A stretch of DNA of 64,000 nucleotides from Scheffersomyces stipitis CBS 6054 (lineage: Eukaryota; Ascomycota; Pichiomycetes; Serinales; Debaryomycetaceae), in contig NC_009044.1 in NCBI RefSeq assembly GCF_000209165.1, positions 930,001 through 994,000 on the forward strand, written 5' to 3'. The notes below the pieces were generated by a model. That model searched no databases. It was given only the letters and a program-made list of their open reading frames with translations, and was not told the origin of the DNA. Within the stretch, counting starts at the first letter, position 1, and each line of letters begins with the position of its first letter. The position numbers were made by a program, and so were the translations under genes. Positions 47,664 through 58,231 of the stretch are shown here, in pieces.

Positions 47664-48360
47664 ACTGTACCATAATAGTAATATTGTATTTTTACTTCTT
47701 GAAAATGTAGTTAAGCCCAATATAAATGTAAACATATAGTTCTTGTTTCCAATACGGTAGAATTAGTGCCCCAATTGGGCCGCAAATGAAGTTGGGTTTA
47801 ATAGACTAACTTTTCCAAGTAGTAGGTAATAGCTGAACAATGGTTATGGTTATGATAACTTGGACTAGCGTCATTGTTCTGGGTTTGTGACAAGCACAAT
47901 AGGATGCATTTGCCACTGCTTTGGACAATCGACAAGCGCCGCCAGGTCCCAAAAGCCAATTCTGGCTTCCTTTCCAGTCTATTCAGTGAATAATTGTTGG
48001 TGTCACGTGATTAATCTTGTATATGGTTGCAAATATTTTCTGTAGCATCAGCGAACTTGTCGCAAGCTCCCATTAAGTTAAGCCAGCCATTTCGCGATAC
48101 TGGATTCTTGACAGAAAAAGGAAATTTGCACCAGCATAGTTAACAAACAATCGTACCCACTACAATAGATGCTATGGAGTTATATAAGAAATGGTCACTC
48201 TGCTATATATTGGTTAAAGATGTAGAGAATTCTTGAACGAGAACTGACTTCTTCTTTTTGACAAATCTAACTATAATTACAGTGATTTCAAACTTCTATC
48301 AGACATTCGATTGCAAAAAACCGACAACCAATTTAGCTTTCGCACCAGAATCGTCAGAAA
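47664..48360. other. Intergenic region upstream of the DSE1-like gene
   Basis: 697 bp between tandem plus-strand genes. It contains the palindrome CCCAATTGGG (47770-47779) and CACGTG at 48004-48009. A TATATAAG-like run lies at 48181-48188, about 175 bp before the start. I see no gene. Confidence 0.5.
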
Positions 48361-50466
48361 ATGACCGACTACTACGAACCTACACTTTTGTTCAGGCAAA
48401 ACGCCTTAAGAAGATACTGTCCAAGTCTTTCCCCAATTTCGAGTGTAGAAACCTTGAGCTCCAGTATCTTGACAAATGAAAACATTAAGGGAAATGTATC
48501 TTCTTGGATGTTCAATAGTGCCAATCCTAAAGATACAGAGGTGTTGAACCAGTCCTGTTCCTTGAACAGAATGAATATCAAGTCTAACTACTGGAAGATC
48601 CCAGACACTAATATGAACCTTACGGCAATGGCCATCACAGACACACATACCGACAACCCGTTATTTTCTGTGTCGAGTGCCAACAATGAGTCCAACTTGT
48701 TCATCTATGAATTGGATCTTCTTGGCAATTATTTGACCCACCACAACACAATCAGTCTTCCAAATATCAACGGAATGAAATGGTTACCAAATAGCAATAG
48801 GCATTTGGTCACTGGCAATAGCAAAGGCTATGCTCATTTAGTTTCCATCCCTGAAGTAAACAGAACGGGCAACGAAGATTCTGAAGAACAATCGGCCGAG
48901 ATCTGCAAGAGATTCAACCACAGAAAGCACATCAAGAGCAAACAAGACATCAACAAACATAGTACAATTTCCAAACTCGATTTCATGAATAACGACAACA
49001 GCAGCCTCCTTTCCATTTACAACAACAACCTCTTCTACTGGGACATGAATGATGCCGAAGCCCAAAGAAGACCTACTCCAATATCCATATCGTCCATATC
49101 TGGTCTTGCCAATTTCGACCCATTACCTACTCACAATGCCAACTTGGTAGGAATTTGCGGTAAGTTTGGTGTCTCTTTGTTTGACTTGAGACAGCCCAAG
49201 TTCACTGTTCCTCCTTCCATTTTGGAGTATGCATCCAAGAAGAAATTAGGTGCAAACCAAATGAGATGGAATCCCAACAATGAAAATGTTTTTGCAGCAG
49301 CTCACAGAGATGGAGTTGTACGGTTGTGGGATATCAGAAAGCAAGACAACTTTGCCAATTTGAGTGGACACACCGATAAGATCAGCAGTTTGGAGTGGAA
49401 CGATGGTGATTTGTTCAGTGGATCCAGAGACGGTAATATAGTGCATTGGGACTTGACCAGTGATTTAAGTGCCAACAACCAATTCATGAACTGTGGATTG
49501 AAAGAAGGCTTGGATAGCGTTCATTTCAACCCACATATGAACAGGTTGGAGAGAGCCATCAACGAAAGACAATGTGGTACAGTTTTGCCAGCTTCTAACA
49601 CCAACATCATAAGCATGTGTTCTGTAACCGGCAGTGACAATTCTAAAGACGACATGAAAGTGCTATCTATCGATGGTAGTTCGTTCTTTGGTGTGCACTC
49701 CAAGATATTCGATGCTGTGAATATTTCCATGACTTCAGACAAGTTGTACTATACTGAATCTGATATTCAATTGATGATGAAGAGCGAGAATTCCAACAAT
49801 ACATTAGTAGGCTCTACCGATAGCATCAACGAGCAAGTAACTGCTCCTCTTGCCATTACTAGAAAGTCTACTTTGAAGGATTTCGCTCAAGCCGCCGATG
49901 CTGCCAGACCATCCAACCTTTCCAAAGACACTTTGTTGGGATCAGTTGAAGATTTGAAATTGGCTCCTGAGCCTATTGTGGTGGATGATGATGATTTGAA
50001 AATCACCAAGGAGATTGAAGTTATCGATGTAGATGCTGAAGCTGGAGAAGCGCAAGAAATAATAGCAGAGGACGATTTAGAAGATTATAACGATTTCACA
50101 TTTGCTCCACCTTCGTTCATTCCTATACAGAATGGCAATGTGTCTACGTGCTCTGTCGACTACAGTGAAACAAGTTCACGTAATGCTAAAGAGATGTTTA
50201 ACGACTCCACTGATACTCTTACTACAGACCCTACCGAGCACGAGCTTGATAGTGAAGAAGACAGCGGGATCTCTTCCGTCGAATCGTCGCCTTTAAAGAG
50301 GGAAGCTTCATTCAAGTTCCAGTTATTGGATTCTCTTGATTTCGAGGAGAAGAAGTTGCCTCGTGACGATTCGTTTAATACTGAAATGTTTAATGACTTA
50401 AGAATGGCCAGGCAGGCATCTGTCAGAACCATCGGGACACACTATCGCAATGTTTACAATGGTTAG
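48361..50466 (+). CDS. WD40-repeat protein, Dse1-like (701 aa)
   Basis: The N-terminus MTDYYEPTLLFRQNALRR is followed by a diverged beta-propeller (about 80-390). The clearest WD repeats are VFAAAHRDGVVRLWDIRK and LFSGSRDGNIVHWDL. The C-terminal 300 residues are acidic and Ser-rich, likely disordered and phosphorylated (SGISSVESSPLKREASF). The combination recalls Dse1, a daughter-cell protein linked to the cell wall and the septum, but I base this on general shape and an N-terminal resemblance, so no symbol is given. Other WD40 adaptors cannot be excluded. The start ATG is at 48361. Confidence 0.6.
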   Translation: MTDYYEPTLLFRQNALRRYCPSLSPISSVETLSSSILTNENIKGNVSSWMFNSANPKDTEVLNQSCSLNRMNIKSNYWKIPDTNMNLTAMAITDTHTDNPLFSVSSANNESNLFIYELDLLGNYLTHHNTISLPNINGMKWLPNSNRHLVTGNSKGYAHLVSIPEVNRTGNEDSEEQSAEICKRFNHRKHIKSKQDINKHSTISKLDFMNNDNSSLLSIYNNNLFYWDMNDAEAQRRPTPISISSISGLANFDPLPTHNANLVGICGKFGVSLFDLRQPKFTVPPSILEYASKKKLGANQMRWNPNNENVFAAAHRDGVVRLWDIRKQDNFANLSGHTDKISSLEWNDGDLFSGSRDGNIVHWDLTSDLSANNQFMNCGLKEGLDSVHFNPHMNRLERAINERQCGTVLPASNTNIISMCSVTGSDNSKDDMKVLSIDGSSFFGVHSKIFDAVNISMTSDKLYYTESDIQLMMKSENSNNTLVGSTDSINEQVTAPLAITRKSTLKDFAQAADAARPSNLSKDTLLGSVEDLKLAPEPIVVDDDDLKITKEIEVIDVDAEAGEAQEIIAEDDLEDYNDFTFAPPSFIPIQNGNVSTCSVDYSETSSRNAKEMFNDSTDTLTTDPTEHELDSEEDSGISSVESSPLKREASFKFQLLDSLDFEEKKLPRDDSFNTEMFNDLRMARQASVRTIGTHYRNVYNG

Positions 50467-51580
50467 CTTACATTAGTAGCTAGTATTACAATAATAAGAA
50501 TACGCAGCCGATATCCACATGTTTAGGCACATGGCTGTTGGTGCGCTGGTTCTACAATAGGCAATCTAACTGATTGCTAAATTTAGGCACATTGTCTAAG
50601 ACAGTTAAGACACGATCTATGATATAATAACAAGACTACAGTAGAAGAAATAGCAAGAAGACATATAGTAGGCAAATAGTAGAAAGAAATCTTAGATACA
50701 AGAGTAGGGACAATAAGAAGATCTATTAGGAGATCCGCTAGCCGAAGAGATGTACCAGAAATAGCGAATATCTACGGTGAAACCGGTGCTCTGCGGCACA
50801 TGGCTTTACTAAGAGTATGTAAGGACCGCATTCGTAATCATCGGATGTCCAGCCATGTTCAGCTCTTAGGTTCGGTCCAGAACCGATCCAGCCATTAACG
50901 GCATTTCAACCCGATCAAGAAAATCAGGCTTAGCCCTCGGAAAAGGCTTCGGTCTATTGTCGAGATACAATCTCTGTCTGATGTACGGTGATGGCATAGT
51001 GACAATCTATCCGGCCGCAGCATGATGACCGTTACTCTTCGGTATTGTGCCATGTCATGATGGTGTCTGAAATCTGCGGCATGCGTAGAATGACTAAGTT
51101 TTTGTAACCATTATTCATTCGCGGTGATTAGTGAGCTCAGGAAGTTACTGAATCTCGTAGAGAAGGAGCACCATAATATAGAATTAACATACAAAACCGG
51201 GAAAACTTCGAAAAGATACCATATAGTCTAATGACATATCATGCTATAAGCTACACAATCCTGACGTCTAGAGCACAATACTTGGACGTCAATCCTTGCG
51301 ACAATAAATCATCAACCGGGCTTTCTCTTCTGCTGCACCTCCTAATTTTCGCACTATTTCTGTCCCGTTTTTCAATTTCGCACTCGAACTTTTCCCTCTA
51401 TTTCACCTCTCTCTCCCATTAACCGCTATTCCTCATTAATTCACATTTTCAGTCCTCCATACTACGCCCAGTGGATTTTTTCGATAATCGATTTCTCATT
51501 TCTACAGTCTTTTTCTAACACCATTCACCTCTACCCACCTCCATACTGCCTTCCTCTACTGATCCATTAAACCCGTCCCC
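50467..51580. other. RSP5 upstream region with short repeats
   Basis: TTTAGGCACAT occurs at 50522-50532 and again at 50582-50592. GGCACATGGCT occurs at 50526-50536 and 50795-50805. GGTTC and GAACC flank six bases around 50868-50885. The leader from about 51245 to 51580 is pyrimidine-rich and ATG-free. An ATG at 51231 opens a 63-codon frame that ends 159 nt before RSP5. Confidence 0.55.
51231..51422 (+). promoter_or_regulatory. Possible uORF upstream of RSP5 (63 codons)
   Basis: An ATG at 51231 opens 63 codons that end before the RSP5 start. An overlapping two-codon frame begins at 51241. Whether the transcript reaches this far upstream is unknown. No family is recognised in the peptide. Confidence 0.2.
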
Positions 51581-53971
51581 ATGTCGGCCAGAACTACCCC
51601 TATCAATGTCAAGGTAGTTGCTGCCGAGTCGCTCTACAAACGGGACGTGTTTCGGCAACCCGATCCCTTCGCTGTTATCACTGTAGATGGATCGCAGACG
51701 AAAACAACCAAGACCGCCAAAAAGACCCTCAACCCCTACTGGAACGAATCATTCAACTTCACCGCACTTGAAGACTCCATCCTTGTTATCCAGGTGTTTG
51801 ACCAGAAAAAGTTCAAGAAGAAAGACCAGGGCTTCCTTGGAGTAGTCAATGTTCGTATCGGCGATGTCATTGATCTCCTGTTGTCCAATTCAGAAGAAAC
51901 AATCACCAGAGACCTTAAGAAGTCCAATGAGAACTTGGCCGTGTCCGGCAAAATCATCGTCGTTATCTCCCACTCTCGATCCGCTGCCGGCTCTTCCGCA
52001 ACCAACGGTTCTGGATCTGGGCCAACCTCAAACTCAGTGCCAAACTCTCTGGCTCCTCCTATTTCAGCTTCGACATCCTCTAGAAACAATACTGGATCCA
52101 ACGGCTCGTCTGCTGGTGCCCCTATTTCCACTGCTAACGGTGAATCTGCAGGCTCTGGCTCTGCCAACAGACAGTACTCGTCCTTTGAAGACCAGTACGG
52201 AAGGTTGCCTCCAGGATGGGAACGTAGAACCGACAACTTTGGCAGAACCTACTATGTTGACCATAATTCCAGAACAACAACCTGGCAGAGACCAACGTTG
52301 GAACAGACGGAGTCCGAAAGAGGCCAACAGAGACAATCTACAACAGAAGCAGAAAGAAGACAACATCGTGGAAGAACTCTACCAGGAGAAACCCCCCAGT
52401 CTCCAGACATCACCAACGCTTCCAGTACCGTAACTAGCGGCAATGTAACCGTAAATGCAACCGGGGCTAACACCCCTGTAAGCCCTGCTGCTGCCGTATC
52501 CATGGCTGCTACTGGCGCTACCACATCTGGTTTGGGCGAGTTGCCCAGTGGTTGGGAACAACGTTTCACGAACGAAGGCAGACCATACTTTGTAGATCAC
52601 AACACAAGAACCACCACCTGGGTCGACCCCAGAAGACAGCAATATATCCGTACTTTTGGACCTAATACCACTATTCAACAGCAGCCAGTTAGTCAGTTAG
52701 GTCCTTTGCCTTCTGGTTGGGAAATGAGATTGACCAACACGGCTAGAGTGTATTTCGTTGATCACAACACCAAGACGACTACATGGGACGATCCTAGGTT
52801 ACCTTCATCCTTAGATCAGAACGTTCCTCAGTATAAACGTGATTTCAGAAGAAAGGTTATCTACTTCAGATCGCAGCCAGCTCTTAGAATCTTGCCAGGA
52901 CAGTGTCATATCAAGGTTAGAAGAGATCATATATTCGAGGATTCCTACCAAGAGATTATGAGACAGACTCCAGAAGATTTGAAAAAGAGATTGATGATCA
53001 AGTTCGATGGAGAAGAAGGTCTTGATTATGGTGGAGTTTCTCGTGAGTTCTTCTTCTTGTTGTCGCACGACATGTTCAACCCCTTCTACTGTTTGTTCGA
53101 ATACTCCTCGCATGATAACTACACTTTGCAAATTAACCCTAACTCAGCTATTAATCCTGAACATTTGAACTACTTCAAGTTTATTGGTAGAGTTGTTGGC
53201 TTAGGTGTCTTCCACAGACGTTTCTTGGACGCTTTCTTTGTCGGAGCCTTATACAAGATGATGTTGCACAAGAAGGTCATCTTGCAAGACATGGAAGGTG
53301 TTGACGCAGAGTTCTACAGGTCCTTAAAGTGGATCCTAGACAACGATATCACCGATGTCTTAGACTTGACGTTCAGTGCAGAGGATGAGAGATTTGGTGA
53401 AATCGTAGAAGTAGACTTGAAACCCGGTGGAAGAGACATTGAAGTCACCGAAGAAAATAAGCACGAGTACGTGGAATTCATTTCGGAATGGAAGATTTCC
53501 AAGAGAGTCGAAGAGCAGTTTAAGGCATTCATTGATGGTTTCAACGAGTTGATTCCTCAAGAATTAGTCAACGTTTTTGACGAAAGAGAATTGGAATTGT
53601 TGATTGGTGGTTTGGCTGAGATTGACGTTGAAGATTGGAAGAAGCATACTGATTATAGAGGATACCAAGAAAGCGACCAAGTAATTCAATGGTTCTGGAA
53701 ATGCATTAAGGAATGGGATTCTGAACAGAAAGCAAGATTATTGCAGTTCACTACCGGTACCTCAAGAATCCCTGTCAATGGTTTCAAGGACTTGCAAGGT
53801 AGTGACGGTCCTAGAAGATTCACAATTGAAAAGGCTGGTGAACCTAATCAATTACCGAAGTCGCATACATGTTTCAACAGAGTTGATTTACCTCCATACA
53901 ATGACTACGAGAGTTTGAAGCAGAAATTGACGTTGGCTGTGGAAGAAACCGTTGGATTTGGACAAGAATAA
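51581..53971 (+). CDS. RSP5: NEDD4-family HECT E3 ubiquitin ligase Rsp5 (796 aa)
   Basis: Complete layout: a C2 membrane-binding domain (about 5-130), a Ser/Gly/Asn-rich linker, and three WW domains (209-238, 321-350, 376-405) with paired tryptophans for PY motifs. The C-terminal HECT domain has its catalytic Cys764 in [15 protein letters not shown]. Rsp5 ubiquitylates plasma-membrane permeases and many other substrates, often through arrestin adaptors, and would be expected to act on the two permeases in this window. The spacing and length match S. cerevisiae (809). The downstream half uses strongly biased codons. Codon 100 region (DLLLSN) includes a CTG that should be Ser. Confidence 0.98.
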   Translation: MSARTTPINVKVVAAESLYKRDVFRQPDPFAVITVDGSQTKTTKTAKKTLNPYWNESFNFTALEDSILVIQVFDQKKFKKKDQGFLGVVNVRIGDVIDLLLSNSEETITRDLKKSNENLAVSGKIIVVISHSRSAAGSSATNGSGSGPTSNSVPNSLAPPISASTSSRNNTGSNGSSAGAPISTANGESAGSGSANRQYSSFEDQYGRLPPGWERRTDNFGRTYYVDHNSRTTTWQRPTLEQTESERGQQRQSTTEAERRQHRGRTLPGETPQSPDITNASSTVTSGNVTVNATGANTPVSPAAAVSMAATGATTSGLGELPSGWEQRFTNEGRPYFVDHNTRTTTWVDPRRQQYIRTFGPNTTIQQQPVSQLGPLPSGWEMRLTNTARVYFVDHNTKTTTWDDPRLPSSLDQNVPQYKRDFRRKVIYFRSQPALRILPGQCHIKVRRDHIFEDSYQEIMRQTPEDLKKRLMIKFDGEEGLDYGGVSREFFFLLSHDMFNPFYCLFEYSSHDNYTLQINPNSAINPEHLNYFKFIGRVVGLGVFHRRFLDAFFVGALYKMMLHKKVILQDMEGVDAEFYRSLKWILDNDITDVLDLTFSAEDERFGEIVEVDLKPGGRDIEVTEENKHEYVEFISEWKISKRVEEQFKAFIDGFNELIPQELVNVFDERELELLIGGLAEIDVEDWKKHTDYRGYQESDQVIQWFWKCIKEWDSEQKARLLQFTTGTSRIPVNGFKDLQGSDGPRRFTIEKAGEPNQLPKSHTCFNRVDLPPYNDYESLKQKLTLAVEETVGFGQE

Positions 53972-55389
53972 TTGTGGTGCATATGTATATCGTCATTTCT
54001 AGGCAATAATTTCTCCTCTTTCTCATTTATCGATCTTTTCTTGTTCTTTTCATATGTGATTACTCCAGACATGGCAAGAGCATTGGTAATTTCGAAACGA
54101 TTTGTGCACTATGGCTATGCCAAGGGACATACTTACAGATAACGATGTATGCACATATTCCATATACATAGTTCAATTCTAGTATCTACTCAGCCAACAC
54201 AACCAGCACCAGGAACAGGATCAAATACATTGTTGGTTGATTCTCATCTTCGGAAATCTATTGCACTACACTTTACGGGAAAACACTACTGTTTGGTCAT
54301 ATTGTCCTGATTTCTTTTTTTTGTTTGCTTTTATATATTCTACTTCATTTTCTTGAGTAATTGAATTTAATAGTTCAGTTTTTTTACAGTTCCTTATACA
54401 AAATTAGCGTATAAATACATTTATGATTCTGAAAGAGGAAAACTGTAACTGTGGAGCATCCCTGATTAAGTTAGTTTTGCTTATCCCCACCTAGGAGTTC
54501 GTAAATATTCGTATGCAACTGCCAAAGCAACAATGGTGATACAACTATGAAAGTAATATCAGCCGTCTCCGAGGGTTTGGTTATTTTCCATACCAGCAAA
54601 ATTAGACATGTGTGGAAGCAGCCTCAATTATGAAAAATACATCCACACTGTACGCAATAGAGGCAAGAAAAATGCCCTGTGGATTTATTAGGACGGAATC
54701 TGATAACAGTTCGCTTACTGGCATTGTCAGGCGTACGGAGAAAATACCGGCGTAGTCGGAAAAATTCTTTCAGTGGATTTGATAGCGATATGCTGCCGTG
54801 ACGAAACGGCTTCCAATTAGGGAATCATTGAATAAACTATAGTAGAAGTTTCTGAAGATGCGCTTTAGATATAGACTAGAGAAGAAAGATCATAGCGGTC
54901 GTTCCCATTGCGGCGTCGGTCCAATTACATTCCCCCGATAGTAAATAGCCGCAATTATGATTGCTGACATTTAGTCTGAACTCTCCGACGGCCCCTACCT
55001 GCAGCTGTGGTGGTGGAGTTTTAGGTGACTGGTGAAATCCCATGCATTACATACCCTTGGAACCTTTATGTAGGAGAAAGAAATTCTTATCCTTGAGAGA
55101 GTACCAAGACAGAAACTGTGGTTGCGAAAAAACCTGTCTGCGCGCTTATCAATTTATACTTTGCCGAATGTATCAGAATGCACTTGCTGTGGCTGAGGAT
55201 TGCAACAGCCTTTTCCGCATTCCCTATTTGAATCTAAATTACAGACAATGTAAAGCTTGTTAACGCAAAAACTAAGTTGGTGGAAGTATTGGTGCTCCAA
55301 TGTTGAACCATATATAAGTCAGCAGCTATTCCCGCAAATGTCCGGAAACTTTTTACATAGCAGCTAGTAAGAAGCAAGGACGAATCAGC
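53972..55389. other. Promoter region of MUP1-like permease (1.4 kb)
   Basis: The left part is the RSP5 3' UTR. The right part has AAACTGTGG at 55113-55121, further CTGTGG cores near 54449 and 55006, CTTATC (GATAAG on minus) near 54481, 55087 and 55145, and a TATATAAG box at 55311-55318, 72 bp before the start. A 73-codon frame at 55042 lies over these sites and is not supported. Confidence 0.55.
55113..55121 (+). promoter_or_regulatory. Met31/Met32-type element
   Basis: AAACTGTGG is the core bound by the Met31/Met32 zinc fingers at sulfur-metabolism genes. It lies about 270 bp upstream of the methionine-permease-like start, 190 bp before its TATATAAG box. Confidence 0.4.
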
Positions 55390-57153
55390 ATGGCTATTAC
55401 GAATTATTTGCTGTCAGTATTGAAGCCGGTATTTGGTACCGACGAAGACATTACCGCCATCCACAGGGATCTTGATAGTGATCTCGATGAAGATCAACAA
55501 AATGATGCTGGTGCTCCAGTCGAAACAAGAAATCCATTAGGTTACAACTTAGACTATGTTTCTGCCTTCTATATGGTTATTCAAGGTATCATAGGTACTG
55601 GTATCTTCTTGACTCCTGCAAGTGTCTTGAACTCTATTGGTTCTGTTGGTGCCTCCTACGTCTTGTGGGTTGCTGGTTTCATCATTGCTCTCTTTGAAGT
55701 TTTCGTCTACATCGAATTTGCTACATACTTCAGAAAAAGAAACGGTGGTGATGTAGCTTATTTGGAACAAGCTTTCCCTAAGCCAGACTATTTGGTTCCA
55801 ACAGCATACGCTGCTGTATCTGTGATTTTGTCATTCTCGGTGTCTTCTGCTGTTGCATTCGGAACTTATGTCATTGCTGCTAGTGACTTGGAGCCAACAA
55901 CCTGGAAGCAAAGAGGAATTGGTGTTGCTATTCTTTCTTTCGTTGCTATTTTGACTGCTGTTCACCCTAAGGCTTCTCTTAAGTTGGCCAATTTGTTGGG
56001 TTTTGTGAAGATGGTCTTCATTGCTTTCGTTATCATTACTGGATTTGTTGTATTGGGTGGAGGCACCAGAGTCAATAACCCACATGACATATTCAAGAAT
56101 GCATGGGATGGTACTACATCAGATGGTAACGCTATTGCTAATGCCATCATCAAAGTTTCCTTCTCGTACGGTGGTACCGCTTACGTCTTCGCACTTGTTG
56201 GTGAATCTAATCCCAAGAAGACTAGGAACTTGTTTAGATTCTTCATTCCAGGAGTCGTTGTTCTTGTTTTCCTCATCTATATTTTGCTTATTACTACTTT
56301 CTATGCTGGTGCTGGCGGCCTCGCTTCAGTTAAGAAGTCAGGTGTCTTGGTTGCCTCCCTTTTCTTTACAAATGTATTTGGTACCAGAGCTGCAACTCAA
56401 GCTTTAGATGTTCTTGTTGCGCTTTCCGCTTTGGGGCACTTGTTAGCTGTCTTTGTGGGACACTCTAGAGCTTTAAGAGAATGTGGAAGACAAGGAGTTC
56501 TTCCATATCCTCGTCTCTGGACTACCACCAGACCATTTGGTACTCCTTTGTTGCCAGTCATTATCACTTATGTCGTCAATTTGATTGTTTTGCTTGCTCC
56601 ACCAGCTGGTGATGCATACAACTTCGTTGTTGACATTGGTTCCTACTCTGGTTATTTCTTCAAGATCTTGTTATTTGTTGGTCTTTTGTTCGTGAGAAAG
56701 CAAAGAAAGGCAGCTGGTTTGAAACCAAATGGATGGTGGGTTCCATTGCCTATCATCATCATTAACATTCTTTTCTATCTTTTTGTCATTGCCATGGCTT
56801 GGGTTCCTCCAAAGGGTGGTTCCTTGAAGGGTTCTGATGTTTCATTCTTCTACGCAACATATGCTATCACCACTATTGGTATCTATCTTCTCTGTATTGC
56901 GTACTACTTTGTCTGGGCTAAGATCATCCCCAAGATTGGAGGATATCAGCACAGAACAGTCTTCTATGACTTACAAAACGGTGAAAGGGGACATACTGTT
57001 GTCAAGGTTAAGAATGATGAAGTTGAGAAGTTCGATAAAGAACATGACGCTTCTGGAAGATTAATCGGCTTGCATAATACCTCAGGAAGCGACGATCTCG
57101 GGGACTCTGTTGAAAACATTTCCTACGTTGTTGACTCAGAAAAGAAAGCGTAA
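55390..57153 (+). CDS. MUP1: Methionine permease, Mup1-type LAT transporter (587 aa)
   Basis: This is an APC-superfamily transporter of about twelve helices. The hydrophilic N-terminus (about 1-55) is followed by the substrate-binding helix 1 motif IQGIIGTGIFLTP. Later features are ASLKLANLLGFVK, FSYGGTAYVFALVGESNPKKT and HSRALRECGRQGVLPYPR in the intracellular loop, then a cytosolic C-terminus (from about 515). The pattern fits the fungal methionine permeases Mup1/Mup3 rather than the larger AAT family. The protein sits in the plasma membrane and imports methionine or cysteine with protons. An acidic patch and lysines in the N-terminus may serve Rsp5-dependent endocytosis. Upstream Met31/32-type cores support the call. 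Mup1 versus Mup3 is not settled. Confidence 0.75.
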   Translation: MAITNYLLSVLKPVFGTDEDITAIHRDLDSDLDEDQQNDAGAPVETRNPLGYNLDYVSAFYMVIQGIIGTGIFLTPASVLNSIGSVGASYVLWVAGFIIALFEVFVYIEFATYFRKRNGGDVAYLEQAFPKPDYLVPTAYAAVSVILSFSVSSAVAFGTYVIAASDLEPTTWKQRGIGVAILSFVAILTAVHPKASLKLANLLGFVKMVFIAFVIITGFVVLGGGTRVNNPHDIFKNAWDGTTSDGNAIANAIIKVSFSYGGTAYVFALVGESNPKKTRNLFRFFIPGVVVLVFLIYILLITTFYAGAGGLASVKKSGVLVASLFFTNVFGTRAATQALDVLVALSALGHLLAVFVGHSRALRECGRQGVLPYPRLWTTTRPFGTPLLPVIITYVVNLIVLLAPPAGDAYNFVVDIGSYSGYFFKILLFVGLLFVRKQRKAAGLKPNGWWVPLPIIIINILFYLFVIAMAWVPPKGGSLKGSDVSFFYATYAITTIGIYLLCIAYYFVWAKIIPKIGGYQHRTVFYDLQNGERGHTVVKVKNDEVEKFDKEHDASGRLIGLHNTSGSDDLGDSVENISYVVDSEKKA

Positions 57154-57940
57154 TAGTTCGTGGAACTCGTTAGTTTAAACAGTAATAATAAAATAATTAT
57201 GATTCGTTAAAGAGATCGATAGTAAACTAGCTCCAAAGCTCACAGTTTTGTAGGTTCACCCGTAAGTTACAAAAGTTCCGAGAATCTCGAAAGAGAATAC
57301 TGACAGAGTTGTAAAAATATCTAGACTAGACATGACTATTATTGCATGTCTCATCTAGATGCAAAGGGACAATCGATCAGGGTCAGTTTTACGCTTATCT
57401 TGTGGATACAATTCATATATTGATAACACTAAGAAGTAAGAACTACCGGGCTTATCTTTAGCTGCGGACAGGTTCACGCATCAGTTTCTAATACTCCGAA
57501 CGAAGCTATTTCTTCATTTCTAGCATCGGAGTCATTTCCTCTTAATCTGAGAAAAACTCTGGGGAAGGGGGAAGTCTTAGACCCTCCAATGGGAAATCTA
57601 TAGTTACAAAGCAAAATCTTGTGGGGATGGCATCTTACATAATCGCGTACTCCACAATGAATCTCCTCCTTGTATTTTTTCAGCCATCTCACCCCTTTTC
57701 GGCAGAAGTTCCAGAATCACTCTTTGTATCATGGCATCCATCATTCTGAGGGATTAGATGTTACTCCGCTTTGACAAATTGCTTAGTATGACATTATTAA
57801 TTTCTCGAAGAAATAGTTCGATTCACGTTTTAGATTATTCTGAGCGAGATGGTGGAACTATATAAAGAGAATTATCCCCGTTGATAGACAACTTTTTGTT
57901 AAACACTTTTCTAACTCATACATATTATTCTTCTATAGCA
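57154..57940. other. Promoter of the 96-residue protein gene
   Basis: The region has stress-response-type AGGGG/CCCCT cores at 57566-57570 and 57692-57696, CTTATC near 57396 and 57452, and a CTATATAAAGA TATA box at 57858-57868. I see no gene. A 72-codon minus frame at 57474 lacks support. Confidence 0.55.
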
Positions 57941-58231
57941 ATGCCGGACTTATTCGACGGAATTTTTAACAGGATCAACTCCAAGATTAACGGAGGCAAG
58001 ACTACCCACCACTACGGGGGTGCTAGTCAGGTCAATACAGGAAGTTTCTACAGTTACACCAACTCCGCATCCAATAACCACTACTGGATGTCTAAGAAAG
58101 AAGTGAGTGAGCAACAGAAGGATACCATTCCTATCAAACAGAGAAGTATGAGTATCAACTCCTTGAATGACGATGAGATGGGTGCTAGATCTAGATTTGG
58201 CAGTGTATCTTCTGAATCGGACGCTAAGTGA
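57941..58231 (+). CDS. Small hypothetical protein (96 aa)
   Basis: The start is the ATG at 57941 (MPDLFDGIFNRINSKINGGK); the frame extends upstream without an ATG. The first 20 residues could form an amphipathic helix. The middle is rich in Ser, Asn, Tyr and His. The end (KQRSMSINSLNDDE, SRFGSVSSESDAK) looks like a chain of phosphorylation sites. There is no signal peptide, membrane segment or known domain, and I do not recognise the family. A good TATA box 73-83 bp upstream and two STRE-like cores suggest a real, stress-regulated gene. Confidence 0.6.
   Translation: MPDLFDGIFNRINSKINGGKTTHHYGGASQVNTGSFYSYTNSASNNHYWMSKKEVSEQQKDTIPIKQRSMSINSLNDDEMGARSRFGSVSSESDAK

Noticed and set aside
51736..52569. 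Long antisense ORFs across RSP5 and its linker
   Set aside because: They are shadows of the Ser/Thr/Asn-rich coding sequence. The sense strand has full C2-WW-HECT conservation.
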